From assembly GCA_049671745.1 (NCBI GenBank), contig JBATVL010000073.1, positions 12,352-76,351 of the forward strand: a stretch of 64,000 nt of DNA, read 5' to 3'. The notes under the pieces were generated by a model, which saw nothing but the letters and a program-made list of their open reading frames with translations, searched no databases and was not told the DNA's origin. Source of the stretch: SNAP01 sp049671745. GTDB taxonomy: Bacteria; Bacteroidota; Bacteroidia; Bacteroidales; Marinifilaceae. Position 1 is the first letter of the stretch. Each line of letters starts with the position of its first letter. Positions 17,226 to 27,206 of the stretch are shown here, one piece after another. The position numbers and the translations under genes are program-made.

Positions 17226-18389
17226 ATGAAAAAACTACTTATATTGAGTTTTATATTTTTTCAGGTGTTATTCTCATTTGCGCAAAACAATGGGAATATA
17301 ATTATTTCAGGTAAAGTGATTGATGCTTCTAACAAGAAGGGAATATCTTTTGCAAGTGTATGGATAGAGGGAAGTTTTATTGGTGTTTCTACTAATGTTG
17401 ACGGATCTTTTATTGTTAATATTCCAGCAAAATACAAGGATGCTAATCTTAATTTCACTTCTGTTGGTTTTTCTAGTTATAAGCTTAGTATTCACAATAC
17501 TATGAATGCTGAGAATTTAGAAATTAGTTTAGATCCTAAATTAATTACCTTTAATGATGTAAGAATTTCTGGTAAATCTTTAGTTTTACAGCGCATTCTA
17601 AGAAATGTCTCTGAAAAGATTAATGAGAACTATATTCAGGATCCATTCTCTTATCAATCTTATTATAAATCGGAGGTTTTAGAAAATGATAGTTTGCAAA
17701 AAACTAATGAAGCTATTGTTAGTATATATGATAAGGATGCCTATAAAAGATCTTCTGTTTTAAATACATTTAAATCTATTAATTATAAATTTACAGAGGC
17801 AAGAAAATCAAGTAAAAGTCTTTCTATTGGTGATGCTTCTACTATTTTAGATGATGTGCTTTCTTTTGATATAGTTAGAAACACTAGAAATGTTTTAGAT
17901 GTTCATAATATTTCTAAATACGATTTAAAGAAAGAAGGAGAGATGTTGTTTGAAGGAGATAGTATTATCGTTATATCGTATAATGCAAATTCTACTGATT
18001 TACCTGTTATTGGGCAAATGGGTGTGAAAAGTTATTCAGGTAAGATTTATATAAATAAATCTAATTATGCTGTAGTTAAAAATGAGTTAACTATTAATGC
18101 TAGTACTCTTAATGAACTAGGAAAATCTATGATTGCTGAATCTCCTGTGGTCAAAGATTTTGAGGTGAATATTCTTACTAGTTATAGTAAAATAAAGGAT
18201 TATTATTACTTAAGAGGAATCTCTTACGATATTAAACAAGATTCGAAAGAAATAAAAACACAACTTATTCCTTTGAAGATTAAACTTACTAATCCTGATA
18301 TTGTTGTTGGACGTGATTATTATGAAGATAAGAAGTTTAATGAAAATTTTTGGAGTAGTTTTTCTGTCTTGTTTGTAGGTGAAGAGTAA
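17226..18389 (+). CDS. Secreted carboxypeptidase-regulatory-like domain protein
   Basis: The best start is 17226 (MKKLLILSFIFFQVLFSFAQ), a classical signal peptide with cleavage after AQ; an in-frame ATG 18 bp earlier gives a worse signal. The mature protein opens with a CarboxypepD-regulatory-like beta-sandwich (ISGKVIDASNKKGISFASVWIEG, about 28-105), as found at the front of TonB-dependent receptors. About 270 residues follow with DUF5686-like character and a beta-rich end. It lacks the large barrel of SusC proteins. A related protein lies at 52972-53991. Role unknown, likely periplasmic or outer-membrane associated. Confidence 0.75.
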   Translation: MKKLLILSFIFFQVLFSFAQNNGNIIISGKVIDASNKKGISFASVWIEGSFIGVSTNVDGSFIVNIPAKYKDANLNFTSVGFSSYKLSIHNTMNAENLEISLDPKLITFNDVRISGKSLVLQRILRNVSEKINENYIQDPFSYQSYYKSEVLENDSLQKTNEAIVSIYDKDAYKRSSVLNTFKSINYKFTEARKSSKSLSIGDASTILDDVLSFDIVRNTRNVLDVHNISKYDLKKEGEMLFEGDSIIVISYNANSTDLPVIGQMGVKSYSGKIYINKSNYAVVKNELTINASTLNELGKSMIAESPVVKDFEVNILTSYSKIKDYYYLRGISYDIKQDSKEIKTQLIPLKIKLTNPDIVVGRDYYEDKKFNENFWSSFSVLFVGEE

Positions 18390-18404
18390 TTTTGTCTTCA
18401 AATA

Positions 18405-18439
18405 AAAAGAGAATAGAGATTTAACCTCTATTCTCTTTT
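18405..18439. terminator. Bidirectional terminator
   Basis: Perfect 14-base arms 18405-18418 and 18426-18439 with a 7-base loop lie between two convergent genes, with an A-run on the left and a T-run on the right. Confidence 0.88.
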
Positions 18440-18444
18440 TTTGT

Positions 18445-19791
18445 TTATATTAATTCACTAATAAATATTACAGAAATAAATACTGGTGCTATATATTTTA
18501 TTATGAATCTAAAAATGTTGAACATGTATATTTTTACTTTTCCTGCATTCGTTAGCTCATCATAAACATCTTTTTTGTTCATCTTCCAACCTACAAATAT
18601 TGAAATTGCTAATCCTCCTAGTGGTAGAAGTATCTTAGATGATAAGAAATCGAAAATATCAAATATTGTTTTGTTGAATATAGTTACATCTTGTAATGGT
18701 CCAAATGATAGAGTACAAAGAATACCTATAGATGTGATCCCTATAACTGTAAATAAGGTCGCTTTCTTTCTGTTTAAGCCCTTTTCTTCAGTTAAGTATG
18801 CTACTACAACTTCTAGTATAGAAATGGCTGAGGTGAGCGCTGCTACAGAAAGAAGAATAAAGAATGTAATTGCCCAAAAATAACCTCCAGGCATATGTTG
18901 AAATACATTTGGTAGAGTTAGAAATACTAATCCTGGTCCTGATGCTGGATCTATATTAAAAGCAAAAACTGCTGGGAATATTGCTACTCCTGAAAGAATT
19001 GCAATTAAAGTGTCTGCAACAATTACTTGAAGTGAGATGTTTACTAGATTCTCTTTCTTGTTTATATATGATGCATATGTTAACATTGTTCCAACTCCTA
19101 TTGAAAGAGAAAAGAATGCTTGTCCTAAGGCAGATATTATTACTTTGCCTGTTATTTTTGAGAAGTCGGGTGAAAATAAGAATTTAAGTCCTTCTGATGC
19201 TCCATCAAGAGTAACTGCCCTTATGCACATTGTTATTATCAGAATAAATAATAGAGGCATAAGTAGTTTAGTGTATTTCTCTATTCCTTTTTTTATTCCT
19301 GCAATAACAATAACTCCTGTTAAACACATAAATAAAATCTGATAGATTACTGGTTTATACGAACTTGAAATAAACGAATGATATTGAGTTGATAATTCTT
19401 CTGTTGTCTTTGATTGAAAAGAGTTTTTTACTGCCTCTATTACGTATTCGAGTGTCCACCCTGCTACTGTACTATAAAATGCTAATATTATTATTGCTGT
19501 TATTATGCTTAGATAACCGAAATTTTTCCAGACAGAATTAGGTGCTAGTTTTCTGAATGCTCCAAATGTATTACTTTGTGTGCGTCTACCTATTATAAAT
19601 TCAGATAACATTACTGGCAAGCCCAATAATATTATAAAACCTATATAAATAAAGAGAAAAGCGGCACCACCATTAGTACCTACTTCGTAAGGGAATTTCC
19701 AGATGTTTCCTAATCCAACTGCTGAACCAGCTAATGCTAGTATTGCTCCAAACTTTGATCCGAATCCATCTCTGATTTGATTTTCTTGCAT
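18445..19791 (-). CDS. Neurotransmitter:sodium symporter (NSS/SNF) family transporter
   Basis: A 448-residue membrane protein with the family's N-terminal signature GSAVGLGNIWKFPYEVGTNGG in TM1 (about 18-38), which forms the Na+ and substrate site. About eleven or twelve spans follow, ending at VFISVIFISELI. Bacterial members import amino acids such as Leu, Trp or Tyr with sodium. The substrate cannot be told here. The start codon directly follows the T-run of a terminator hairpin, which is unusual and may mean expression by read-through from typA or control of initiation. Confidence 0.92.
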   Translation of the reverse strand: MQENQIRDGFGSKFGAILALAGSAVGLGNIWKFPYEVGTNGGAAFLFIYIGFIILLGLPVMLSEFIIGRRTQSNTFGAFRKLAPNSVWKNFGYLSIITAIIILAFYSTVAGWTLEYVIEAVKNSFQSKTTEELSTQYHSFISSSYKPVIYQILFMCLTGVIVIAGIKKGIEKYTKLLMPLLFILIITMCIRAVTLDGASEGLKFLFSPDFSKITGKVIISALGQAFFSLSIGVGTMLTYASYINKKENLVNISLQVIVADTLIAILSGVAIFPAVFAFNIDPASGPGLVFLTLPNVFQHMPGGYFWAITFFILLSVAALTSAISILEVVVAYLTEEKGLNRKKATLFTVIGITSIGILCTLSFGPLQDVTIFNKTIFDIFDFLSSKILLPLGGLAISIFVGWKMNKKDVYDELTNAGKVKIYMFNIFRFIIKYIAPVFISVIFISELI

Positions 19792-19824
19792 AAAAAAAGG
19801 GCTTAATATGTTTATATTAAGCCC
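19792..19824 (-). terminator. Terminator of typA, touching the start codon of the transporter gene
   Basis: Perfect 11-base arms 19799-19809 and 19814-19824 with a 4-base loop. On the minus strand seven T residues follow (19798-19792), and the transporter ATG is the very next codon. Confidence 0.85.
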
Positions 19825-19859
19825 AATTTAATGATTTTATGTAAAAAAGTACAATTCTA

Positions 19860-21656
19860 TTATAGATTTGTTCTTTTTCTTTCAACTTCTTTAAGGAAGA
19901 TTTTTCTTATACGCATAGAGTTAGGAGTTACTTCTACGTACTCATCTCTTTGGATATATTCTAAAGCTTCTTCTAATGAGAATTTGATAGGAGGTACAAT
20001 TCTTACCTTGTCATCATTACCTGAAGAACGAACGTTAGACTGCTTTTTAGCTTTTGTTACGTTAATAACTATATCTCCTGTTCTATTGTTCTCACCAATA
20101 ACTTGACCTTCGTAAATCTGCTCTGTTGGAGAGATAAAGAATCTACCTCTATCCTGTAATTTGTCGATAGAATAAGCAAATGATAAACCTGTTTCCATAG
20201 AGATAAGAGAACCGTTCACACGACCTTCGATCTCACCTTTGTAAGGCTCATATGCTTTGAAGATATGAGAAATTACTGCCTCACCAGCTGTTGCTGTAAG
20301 TAAGTTGTTTCTTAATCCGATTATACCTCTTGATGGAATATCAAAAACAAGATTTGTTCTTTCTCCTTTTTGTTCCATGCTTACCATCTCACCTTTACGT
20401 TTCTGAACAAGCTCAATTGCTTTTCCAGCTACGTCGTTTGGTAAGTCGATATATAATGATTCTATTGGTTCACATTTCTTTCCTTCAATTTGCTTGTAAA
20501 GAACTTGTGGTTGACCAACTTGTAATTCGTATCCTTCTCTTCTCATTGTTTCAATAAGTACAGACAAGTGAAGAACACCACGTCCGTATACTAAGAATGA
20601 ATCAGCTGTTTCACCTGGCTTAACTTTAAGAGCTAAGTTTTTCTCAAGTTCAAGATCTAATCTGTCTTTAATGTGACGAGAAGTTACAAATTTACCGTCT
20701 TTTCCGAAGAAAGGAGAGTCATTAATTGTAAATAACATACTCATTGTTGGCTCATCAATAGTAATTACTGATAATGGTTCTGGATTCTCGATATCACAGA
20801 TAGTGTCTCCAATTTCGAATCCTTCTACACCTACAATAGCAACAATTTCACCTGAACCAGCAGCTTCAACTCTTTCTCTTGCAAGGCCAGTATATACGTA
20901 AAGTTCTTTAATTTTAGATTTCACCATACTGCCATCTCTTTTAGCAAGAGTAACACGCATTCCTTCTTTTAGTTCGCCTCTGTGGATTTTACCAATACAG
21001 ATTCTACCAACATATGAAGAGTAGTCTAAAGAAGTAATTCTCATTTGAGGAGTTCCTTCAATTACTGTAGGAGCTGGAATGAAGTCGATGATTGCATCTA
21101 GAGCTGCTGTAATGTCTGTTGTTGGTTTTTGCCAATCTGTTGACATCCAGTTGTTCTTAGCTGAACCGTAAATTGTTGGGAAATCTAATTGCTCTTCTGT
21201 TGCTTCTAAGTTGAACATTAGATCGAATACCTGCTCTTGTACAATATCAGGAGTACAGTTTTCTTTATCTACTTTGTTTACAACTACAACTGGCTTAAGA
21301 CCTAACTCTAATGCTTTTTGTAATACAAAACGAGTTTGTGGCATAGTACCCTCGAATGCATCTACTAAAAGTAAAACACCATCACACATGTTCAATACAC
21401 GCTCTACTTCTCCACCGAAGTCACTGTGACCTGGAGTGTCAATAATGTTGATCTTTACTCCTTTGTATTCTAAAGAAACGTTCTTAGAAAGAATAGTGAT
21501 ACCACGCTCACGCTCTAAGTCGTTATTATCCATGATAAGATCACCAGGATTTTCGTTCTTTCTGAATACATCACAATGCATTATCATTTTATCCACTAAG
21601 GTAGTTTTACCGTGGTCAACGTGAGCTATAATCGCAATATTTCTTAATTCTTTCAT
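19860..21656 (-). CDS. typA: Ribosome-associated GTPase TypA/BipA
   Basis: A 598-residue translational GTPase. G1 AHVDHGKTT at 11-19, G3 DTPGHSDFGGEVER and G4 NKVD in VVVVNKVDKENC are intact. EF-G-like domains II, III and V follow, with the BipA-specific C-terminal domain (RGIIGLRNNLLTATAGEAV and the MRIRKIFLKEVERKR end). BipA binds 70S ribosomes and helps 50S assembly, especially in cold or stress. Normal length. A TACTTTTG -7 box lies about 38 bp upstream. Confidence 0.97.
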   Translation of the reverse strand: MKELRNIAIIAHVDHGKTTLVDKMIMHCDVFRKNENPGDLIMDNNDLERERGITILSKNVSLEYKGVKINIIDTPGHSDFGGEVERVLNMCDGVLLLVDAFEGTMPQTRFVLQKALELGLKPVVVVNKVDKENCTPDIVQEQVFDLMFNLEATEEQLDFPTIYGSAKNNWMSTDWQKPTTDITAALDAIIDFIPAPTVIEGTPQMRITSLDYSSYVGRICIGKIHRGELKEGMRVTLAKRDGSMVKSKIKELYVYTGLARERVEAAGSGEIVAIVGVEGFEIGDTICDIENPEPLSVITIDEPTMSMLFTINDSPFFGKDGKFVTSRHIKDRLDLELEKNLALKVKPGETADSFLVYGRGVLHLSVLIETMRREGYELQVGQPQVLYKQIEGKKCEPIESLYIDLPNDVAGKAIELVQKRKGEMVSMEQKGERTNLVFDIPSRGIIGLRNNLLTATAGEAVISHIFKAYEPYKGEIEGRVNGSLISMETGLSFAYSIDKLQDRGRFFISPTEQIYEGQVIGENNRTGDIVINVTKAKKQSNVRSSGNDDKVRIVPPIKFSLEEALEYIQRDEYVEVTPNSMRIRKIFLKEVERKRTNL

Positions 21657-21693
21657 TAGATATAAATCTTATATTTCGTATTTAAATTGGCCG

Positions 21694-21701
21694 CAAAAGT
21701 A
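21694..21701 (-). promoter_or_regulatory. -7 box upstream of typA
   Basis: The minus strand reads TACTTTTG, an exact TAnnTTTG match, 38 bp before the typA start. No clear TTTG -33 box is seen at 19-21 bp. Confidence 0.5.
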
Positions 21702-21812
21702 TGAATTTTTTTTGATAGTTATTCTAATTTCTTCATTTATTATTAATAAAGAATTGTGAATTATCTATATTTAGCTATCTTTACACTCCCAAATAGTAAC
21801 ACATTATTAGGT

Positions 21813-23342
21813 ATGCAGGAAAAGATTTTAATTTTAGATTTCGGATCGCAGTACACGCAACTTATCGCTCGTAGAGTCAGAGAGTTAAATGTATATTGTG
21901 AGATCCATCCCTTTAACAAATTCCCGGATATAGATGAGTCAGTGAGAGGTGTTATCCTTTCTGGTAGCCCATTCTCTGTAAGAGATGAGAAAGCTCCTAT
22001 TCCTGATCTATCTAATATCAAGGGTAAGGTACCTTTATTAGGTGTTTGTTATGGCGCTCAGTATTTAGCTCATTTCTTCGGAGGTGAAGTTAAAGCTGCA
22101 AATAAAAGAGAATATGGTAGAGCTCATTTAGCTCATGTTGATAATGATTGCCCTTTATTCAATAATATCAATAAAGATTCTCAAGTATGGATGTCGCACG
22201 GTGATACTATCGAGCATCTTCCAGAAAATTACAAGGTTGTTGCAAGTACTCACGATGTTGAGAATGCTGCTTATTCTATTGAAGGAGAAACAACTTATGC
22301 TATTCAATTTCACCCAGAGGTTTATCATTCTACAGATGGTCTAGAACTTCTTAAGAATTATGTAGTTGGAATTTGTGGATGTAAGCAAGACTGGACTCCT
22401 GCTTCTTTCGTTGAAACTACTGTTTCTGAGTTGAGAGCTAAGATTGGAGATGAAAAGGTTATCTTAGGTCTTTCTGGAGGAGTTGATTCTACTGTTGCTG
22501 CTATGTTATTACATAAAGCGATTGGAAAGAATCTTCACTGTATCTTCGTTGATAATGGTCTACTTAGAAAGAATGAGTTTACAGATGTTCTTGAGAATTA
22601 TGTAGAATTAGGTTTAAATGTTACTGGTGTTGATGCTGGTAAATTATTCTTAGATAGATTAGCAGGAGTTTCTGATCCAGAGACTAAGCGTAAGATAATT
22701 GGTAATGCATTTATTGATGTTTTTGATCAAGAGTCTCATAAAATTGAAGGAGCTAATTGGTTAGCACAAGGAACTATTTATCCTGATGTAATTGAATCTT
22801 CTTCTGTTAATGGTCCTTCTCAGACTATTAAATCTCATCATAATGTAGGCGGTTTACCAGACTATATGAAACTTCAGATAGTTGAACCTCTTCGTTTATT
22901 ATTTAAAGATGAAGTTCGTCGTGTTGGATTAAGCATGGGATTAGACCCTAAGTTTATTCACCGTCATCCTTTCCCAGGACCGGGACTTTCAATTAGAGTT
23001 CTAGGAGAAATTACTGACGAAAAGATTAGAATTCTTCAAGAAGCAGATGCTATATATATAGATACTATGAAAGAAGATGGTATTTATGATGTAGTATGGC
23101 AAGCTGGAGCAATCCTTCTTCCTGTTCAATCAGTTGGAGTAATGGGTGATGAGAGAACATATGAAAGTGTTGTTGCTCTTCGTGCTGTTACATCTACAGA
23201 TGGAATGACTGCGGACTGGTCTCATCTTCCTTATGAGTTCCTTGCTAAGGTGTCTAATAGAATTATTAACAACGTTAAGGGAATTAATAGAGTAGTGTAT
23301 GACATAAGCTCTAAGCCACCAGCAACTATTGAGTGGGAATAG
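21813..23342 (+). CDS. guaA: GMP synthase (glutamine-hydrolysing)
   Basis: I start at 21813 (MQEKILILDFGSQYTQLIAR), the usual GuaA N-terminus; the open frame extends 57 bp further but without family similarity. The 509-residue enzyme has a class I glutamine amidotransferase domain with the nucleophile Cys in LGVCYGAQYLA and the His/Glu of IQFHPEVYHS. The ATP-pyrophosphatase domain carries the P-loop LSGGVDSTV, and the C-terminal dimerisation domain ends RVVYDISSKPPATIEWE. It converts XMP to GMP. It is divergent from typA and closed by a hairpin shared with rodA. Confidence 0.97.
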   Translation: MQEKILILDFGSQYTQLIARRVRELNVYCEIHPFNKFPDIDESVRGVILSGSPFSVRDEKAPIPDLSNIKGKVPLLGVCYGAQYLAHFFGGEVKAANKREYGRAHLAHVDNDCPLFNNINKDSQVWMSHGDTIEHLPENYKVVASTHDVENAAYSIEGETTYAIQFHPEVYHSTDGLELLKNYVVGICGCKQDWTPASFVETTVSELRAKIGDEKVILGLSGGVDSTVAAMLLHKAIGKNLHCIFVDNGLLRKNEFTDVLENYVELGLNVTGVDAGKLFLDRLAGVSDPETKRKIIGNAFIDVFDQESHKIEGANWLAQGTIYPDVIESSSVNGPSQTIKSHHNVGGLPDYMKLQIVEPLRLLFKDEVRRVGLSMGLDPKFIHRHPFPGPGLSIRVLGEITDEKIRILQEADAIYIDTMKEDGIYDVVWQAGAILLPVQSVGVMGDERTYESVVALRAVTSTDGMTADWSHLPYEFLAKVSNRIINNVKGINRVVYDISSKPPATIEWE

Positions 23343-23358
23343 AAATATAAGAATACAA

Positions 23359-23392
23359 AAAGAGCTTAGTTTTCACTAAGCTCTTTCTTTTT
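23359..23392. terminator. Bidirectional terminator between guaA and rodA
   Basis: Perfect 11-base arms 23359-23369 and 23376-23386 (AAAGAGCTTAG and its complement), with an A-run on the left and CTTTTTT on the right, between convergent genes. Confidence 0.87.
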
Positions 23393-23416
23393 TATGTTTA
23401 TTGTCAAATTGCTCTG

Positions 23417-24841
23417 TTAACCTAGTAGTTCAAGTCTATTTGCATCAAGTTTAATGAAGATGAACATTAGGATAGTAAAACTCCATAAGGATGACCCACC
23501 ATAGCTAAAAAAGGGTAGAGGTATGCCTATAACCGGCGCAAGTCCAATTGTCATGCCAACATTCACCGCAAGGTGAAAGAATAGAATACAAGCTACTCCA
23601 TACCCATATACTCTACTAAATACAGATCTTTGTCGCTCTGCTAAATAAATAATTCTAAGAATAAGAATTATAAAAATAGAAATAACAAAACTAGTTCCTA
23701 TAAATCCCCACTCTTCACCTACTGTACAAAATATGAAATCTGTGCTTTGTTCTGGTACAAAATCATATTTTGTTTGTGTCCCTTGTAAGAATCCTTTTCC
23801 AGATAATCCTCCTGACCCAATGGCAATCTTAGATTGATTTACATTATACCCTTGTCCGTAGGGATCAGATACTATACCAAGCATTATTTTAATTCTTTGA
23901 GATTGATGTTTTTCTAAAACATTTTGAAATATATAATTCACTGAAGAACTAAAACCAATAGAAGCAAATGTTAGCATTATTATTAAACTTGCATATTTGA
24001 TTTTTCTTTTATAGATATATGTTATAAAGAAAGGTGTAGTTAAAATGAATGAAAGTAGTAGTAGTTTATAATCTTCAATATTGTATTCAAAAATCAAAGA
24101 AGCAGTCTTAAATCCTGCAAATAAAATTGAAATAGTAAATCCTGCAACTAAGGGTTCTTTATTGTTTCTACTATACAATTTATATGCTAATAAAGCACCG
24201 CATATAATAACTATAATAGAAATAAAAGGATTAGTCATTAAACTTAGTATAAATAAAGCTGCACATACAAAGCAAAGGAATATGAATATTCCAGGTAATC
24301 CTTCTCTATAGAAAACAAGAATAAAGCTAGAGTAAACTAATGCTGATCCAGTATCATTTTGGAGAATAATAAGTACTGCTGGAGTAAATGTTATAATTGC
24401 AAGTGTAATAAAACTTTTGAGTTTCATTATTTTAAAATTAAATTTACTCATATATTTCGCTAACACTAAGCATGTTGCGAATTTAGCAAACTCTGCTGGC
24501 TGAAATCTTATTGATCCAAGTTCAAACCATGAACGGGCACCATTAACCTCTCTTCCGAAAAAAAGAACAGAGATAAGTAGTATGATCATTGCTACATATA
24601 TAAAGTTAGCAAAGATAGAAAAGAATTTACTATCTATAATTAATATTGTCACTGCTAGAATAGAAGAGGCTCCTATCCATAATAGTTGTTTTCCGTATTT
24701 CTGTGTTGTATCAAATATGCTGTTGTATTCTTCGTTATATACAGCAGCATAAATATTTATCCATCCCATAAATACTAAAAGTAGATATAGAAAGATAATC
24801 ATCCAATCAAGATTCTTTAATATATTAACATTATTTCTCAT
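23417..24841 (-). CDS. rodA: Rod-shape SEDS glycosyltransferase RodA
   Basis: A 474-residue SEDS protein with about ten membrane spans that polymerises lipid II glycan strands during cell elongation. Recognisable are GREVNGARSWFELGSIRFQPAEFAK (about 96-120), GLAPVIGIPLPFFSYGGSSL near the end, and the long loop with GQGYNVNQSKIAIGSGGLSGKG. It is the last gene of the cell-shape operon. Its stop region overlaps nothing and faces guaA. It follows mrdA directly, with no gap. Confidence 0.94.
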   Translation of the reverse strand: MRNNVNILKNLDWMIIFLYLLLVFMGWINIYAAVYNEEYNSIFDTTQKYGKQLLWIGASSILAVTILIIDSKFFSIFANFIYVAMIILLISVLFFGREVNGARSWFELGSIRFQPAEFAKFATCLVLAKYMSKFNFKIMKLKSFITLAIITFTPAVLIILQNDTGSALVYSSFILVFYREGLPGIFIFLCFVCAALFILSLMTNPFISIIVIICGALLAYKLYSRNNKEPLVAGFTISILFAGFKTASLIFEYNIEDYKLLLLSFILTTPFFITYIYKRKIKYASLIIMLTFASIGFSSSVNYIFQNVLEKHQSQRIKIMLGIVSDPYGQGYNVNQSKIAIGSGGLSGKGFLQGTQTKYDFVPEQSTDFIFCTVGEEWGFIGTSFVISIFIILILRIIYLAERQRSVFSRVYGYGVACILFFHLAVNVGMTIGLAPVIGIPLPFFSYGGSSLWSFTILMFIFIKLDANRLELLG

Positions 24842-26680
24842 TTATCTCTCATTTGGATTAGCAATCAAATCAGCTTTAATCATTCGTTTTTCTAGAAATT
24901 TTCTATTCTTAGGAATATATCCTTTTAAATACTTCTCTATTATTAAACTAGCTATAGGAGCGGCATATTTACCTCCCCATACACCATTTTCAACATAAAC
25001 AACAATAGCTATCTTAGGGTTTACCATTGGTGCAAATGCAACAAAAACTCCATGGTCAGCTTTCTTTTTATTAGAATGTTCTACTGTTCCTGTTTTTCCA
25101 CATAGTTTTATACTGTCTATTTTAGAGAGTTTTGCCGTTGCTCCATTAACATGTGTAACCATCTCCATTCCTTCAATAACTGGTTTAAAATATTTAGCTT
25201 CTATTTTAGTTTTATGCTTTTCTAAAAATTTTTCATCTAATTTACTGTTGCTTATTTTTTTTACAATATGAGGTGCTATATATGTTCCTCTATTTGCAAT
25301 AGTAGACACCATGTTTGCCATTTGCAGGGGAGTAATTAATAGATCACCTTGTCCTATTGCTAATGAAATAATATTTAATGCTTTCCAGTTTTTATATCTG
25401 TATCTTTTATCCCAATATTCAGCTTTAGGAATGAATCCCTTTTTTTCATAAGGAATATCTACTCCAAGTTTTTCTCCAAAGCCAAAAGATTTAACATAAT
25501 CTCTCCATTTGATATATCCATCTCTAGGTCTAGTGTATTTAGGTTGTTCAAGTATGTTCCTGAATGTATGTGCATAGTATGCATTACAAGATTGAGCTAT
25601 AGAGTGTCTTAAATCAAGAGGAGATTGATGATTATGACATCTCATTTTAAAACCTCCAACTATATAGCCTCCATGACAAGGAAAACTTGTGTTTTCTGTA
25701 ATTACTTGTTCTTCTAGTCCTATAAGAGCTTGGACGGGTTTAAATATAGATCCAGGAGGATATGTCGCCATTAAAGCTCTATCAAAAAGAGGTTTTAAAC
25801 TATCTTTTTGTAGTATTCCATAATTATGTCCTCTTTTATTTCCTATGAATAATTTAGGATCGTACCCAGGTGCTGATATCTTTACTAAAATTTCTCCTGT
25901 TGATGGTTCTATAGCAACTATACCACCTTTCTTATTTTGCATAAGTTTTTCAGCATACATTTGTAAATCAATATCAATAGATGTAGTAATATTTTTTCCT
26001 ATTTTAGCAGTTTTATCATATTTTCCATCTTTGTAAGATCCCTTTTTTCTATTATGAACATCAACAACATATATTTTTCGTCCTTTATCTCCACGTAATT
26101 GTTTTTCGTAAGTGTATTCTAGTCCACTTTTCCCAATATAATCACCACTGGTGTAATATTCATCTTTTCTTATGTTTCTTCTGTTGACCTCACCAATATA
26201 ACCAAGAACATGTGCTGAGCTATTATATTGATATTTTCTAAGTGTTCTTGTTTGAACAAAAAAACCATGAAATTTATGCAGTTTTTCTTGTAAAACAGCA
26301 TAGGTTTTATAATCTATTTGAGACATAAATATAGATGCTTTATATCTAGAGTATTTTCTACATTTATTATAAGTTTCTATAAAGTATTTTTTATCTATGC
26401 TTAATATTTCACAGAAATCAATAGTGTCAATTGTCTTAACTTGACGAGGAATTATCATTAAATCGTAAGCAGCTTGATTAGAGACTAATAACTTGCCATT
26501 TCTGTCGTATATTAACCCACGAGCTGGATATTGAGTTATTTGTCTTTGTGAGTTATTATCTGCAGATAATTTATATTTATTATCTATTATTTGTATATAA
26601 AAAAGTCGAACTATAAAAATAAGTGCAAATGTGACAAATATTATTCCTATTGTTATTTTTCTATCAGAGTACTGTTTCAT
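24842..26680 (-). CDS. mrdA: Penicillin-binding protein 2 (elongasome transpeptidase)
   Basis: A 612-residue class B PBP. It has a short cytoplasmic start, one membrane helix (about 8-28), a dimerisation or pedestal region (RGLIYDRNGKLLVSNQAAYDL, about 54-74), and a transpeptidase domain. The catalytic motifs are SIFK (in PPGSIFKPVQAL), SCN (in AQSCNAYY) and KTGT (in LCGKTGTVEHS). It crosslinks peptidoglycan with RodA as glycosyltransferase. It lies 6 bp downstream of mreD and directly abuts rodA. Length is normal. Confidence 0.95.
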   Translation of the reverse strand: MKQYSDRKITIGIIFVTFALIFIVRLFYIQIIDNKYKLSADNNSQRQITQYPARGLIYDRNGKLLVSNQAAYDLMIIPRQVKTIDTIDFCEILSIDKKYFIETYNKCRKYSRYKASIFMSQIDYKTYAVLQEKLHKFHGFFVQTRTLRKYQYNSSAHVLGYIGEVNRRNIRKDEYYTSGDYIGKSGLEYTYEKQLRGDKGRKIYVVDVHNRKKGSYKDGKYDKTAKIGKNITTSIDIDLQMYAEKLMQNKKGGIVAIEPSTGEILVKISAPGYDPKLFIGNKRGHNYGILQKDSLKPLFDRALMATYPPGSIFKPVQALIGLEEQVITENTSFPCHGGYIVGGFKMRCHNHQSPLDLRHSIAQSCNAYYAHTFRNILEQPKYTRPRDGYIKWRDYVKSFGFGEKLGVDIPYEKKGFIPKAEYWDKRYRYKNWKALNIISLAIGQGDLLITPLQMANMVSTIANRGTYIAPHIVKKISNSKLDEKFLEKHKTKIEAKYFKPVIEGMEMVTHVNGATAKLSKIDSIKLCGKTGTVEHSNKKKADHGVFVAFAPMVNPKIAIVVYVENGVWGGKYAAPIASLIIEKYLKGYIPKNRKFLEKRMIKADLIANPNER

Positions 26681-26686
26681 TTGCTT

Positions 26687-27205
26687 TTATCTCTTTTTAT
26701 TTGCTTGTTTAAGAGCAATAATATAATAAAACAACATTGCTATAATTGTAGATATCAGGTTTGCAAAAATCTTACCTGTAGTATGTAAGAAGTTATTAAA
26801 ACTGAAGATCTCTAGAAAAAATAAACATGTGTGATGAATAAATGTAGCAATTATAAGATATCTAAGAAACCAAGAAAATCCGTAAATATTAATATCTGGA
26901 CATGTATCTGCTTCATACGCTTCTTTTGAAGATAATATATTCAGTATAGTTGGTCTTATGAATGCAAGAAGAGTAGTTGCTGCTGCATGTATTCCATAAG
27001 TATCAGAAAAAATATCAATAGTTAGACCAGTAAGAAATCCTAGAAAGAGTAATAAACTTTTATTTATATCAAAAGGAAGAATTAGAATTATTAGTATATA
27101 CATAAAAGGATTAACATATGAATTAACCTGAATATTGTTTACAACTAATAATTGAATAAGTATTAAAAGTATAAAGTGAATTATATATTTATGTGATTTA
27201 ATCAT
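26687..27205 (-). CDS. mreD: Rod-shape-determining protein MreD
   Basis: A 172-residue membrane protein with about five spans. The segment FLGFLTGLTIDIFSDTYGIHAAATTLLAFIRP is characteristic of MreD in Bacteroidales. MreD binds MreC in the elongasome. It starts one base after the mreC stop codon, so the two are surely co-translated. The call rests on position as much as on similarity because MreD is poorly conserved. Confidence 0.88.
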   Translation of the reverse strand: MIKSHKYIIHFILLILIQLLVVNNIQVNSYVNPFMYILIILILPFDINKSLLLFLGFLTGLTIDIFSDTYGIHAAATTLLAFIRPTILNILSSKEAYEADTCPDINIYGFSWFLRYLIIATFIHHTCLFFLEIFSFNNFLHTTGKIFANLISTIIAMLFYYIIALKQANKKR

Positions 27206-27206
27206 A

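Noticed and set aside
21756..21812. 19 extra codons before guaA
   Set aside because: GMP synthases begin at the MQEKILILDFGSQ block; the extra residues have no counterpart in the family and overlap the promoter region.
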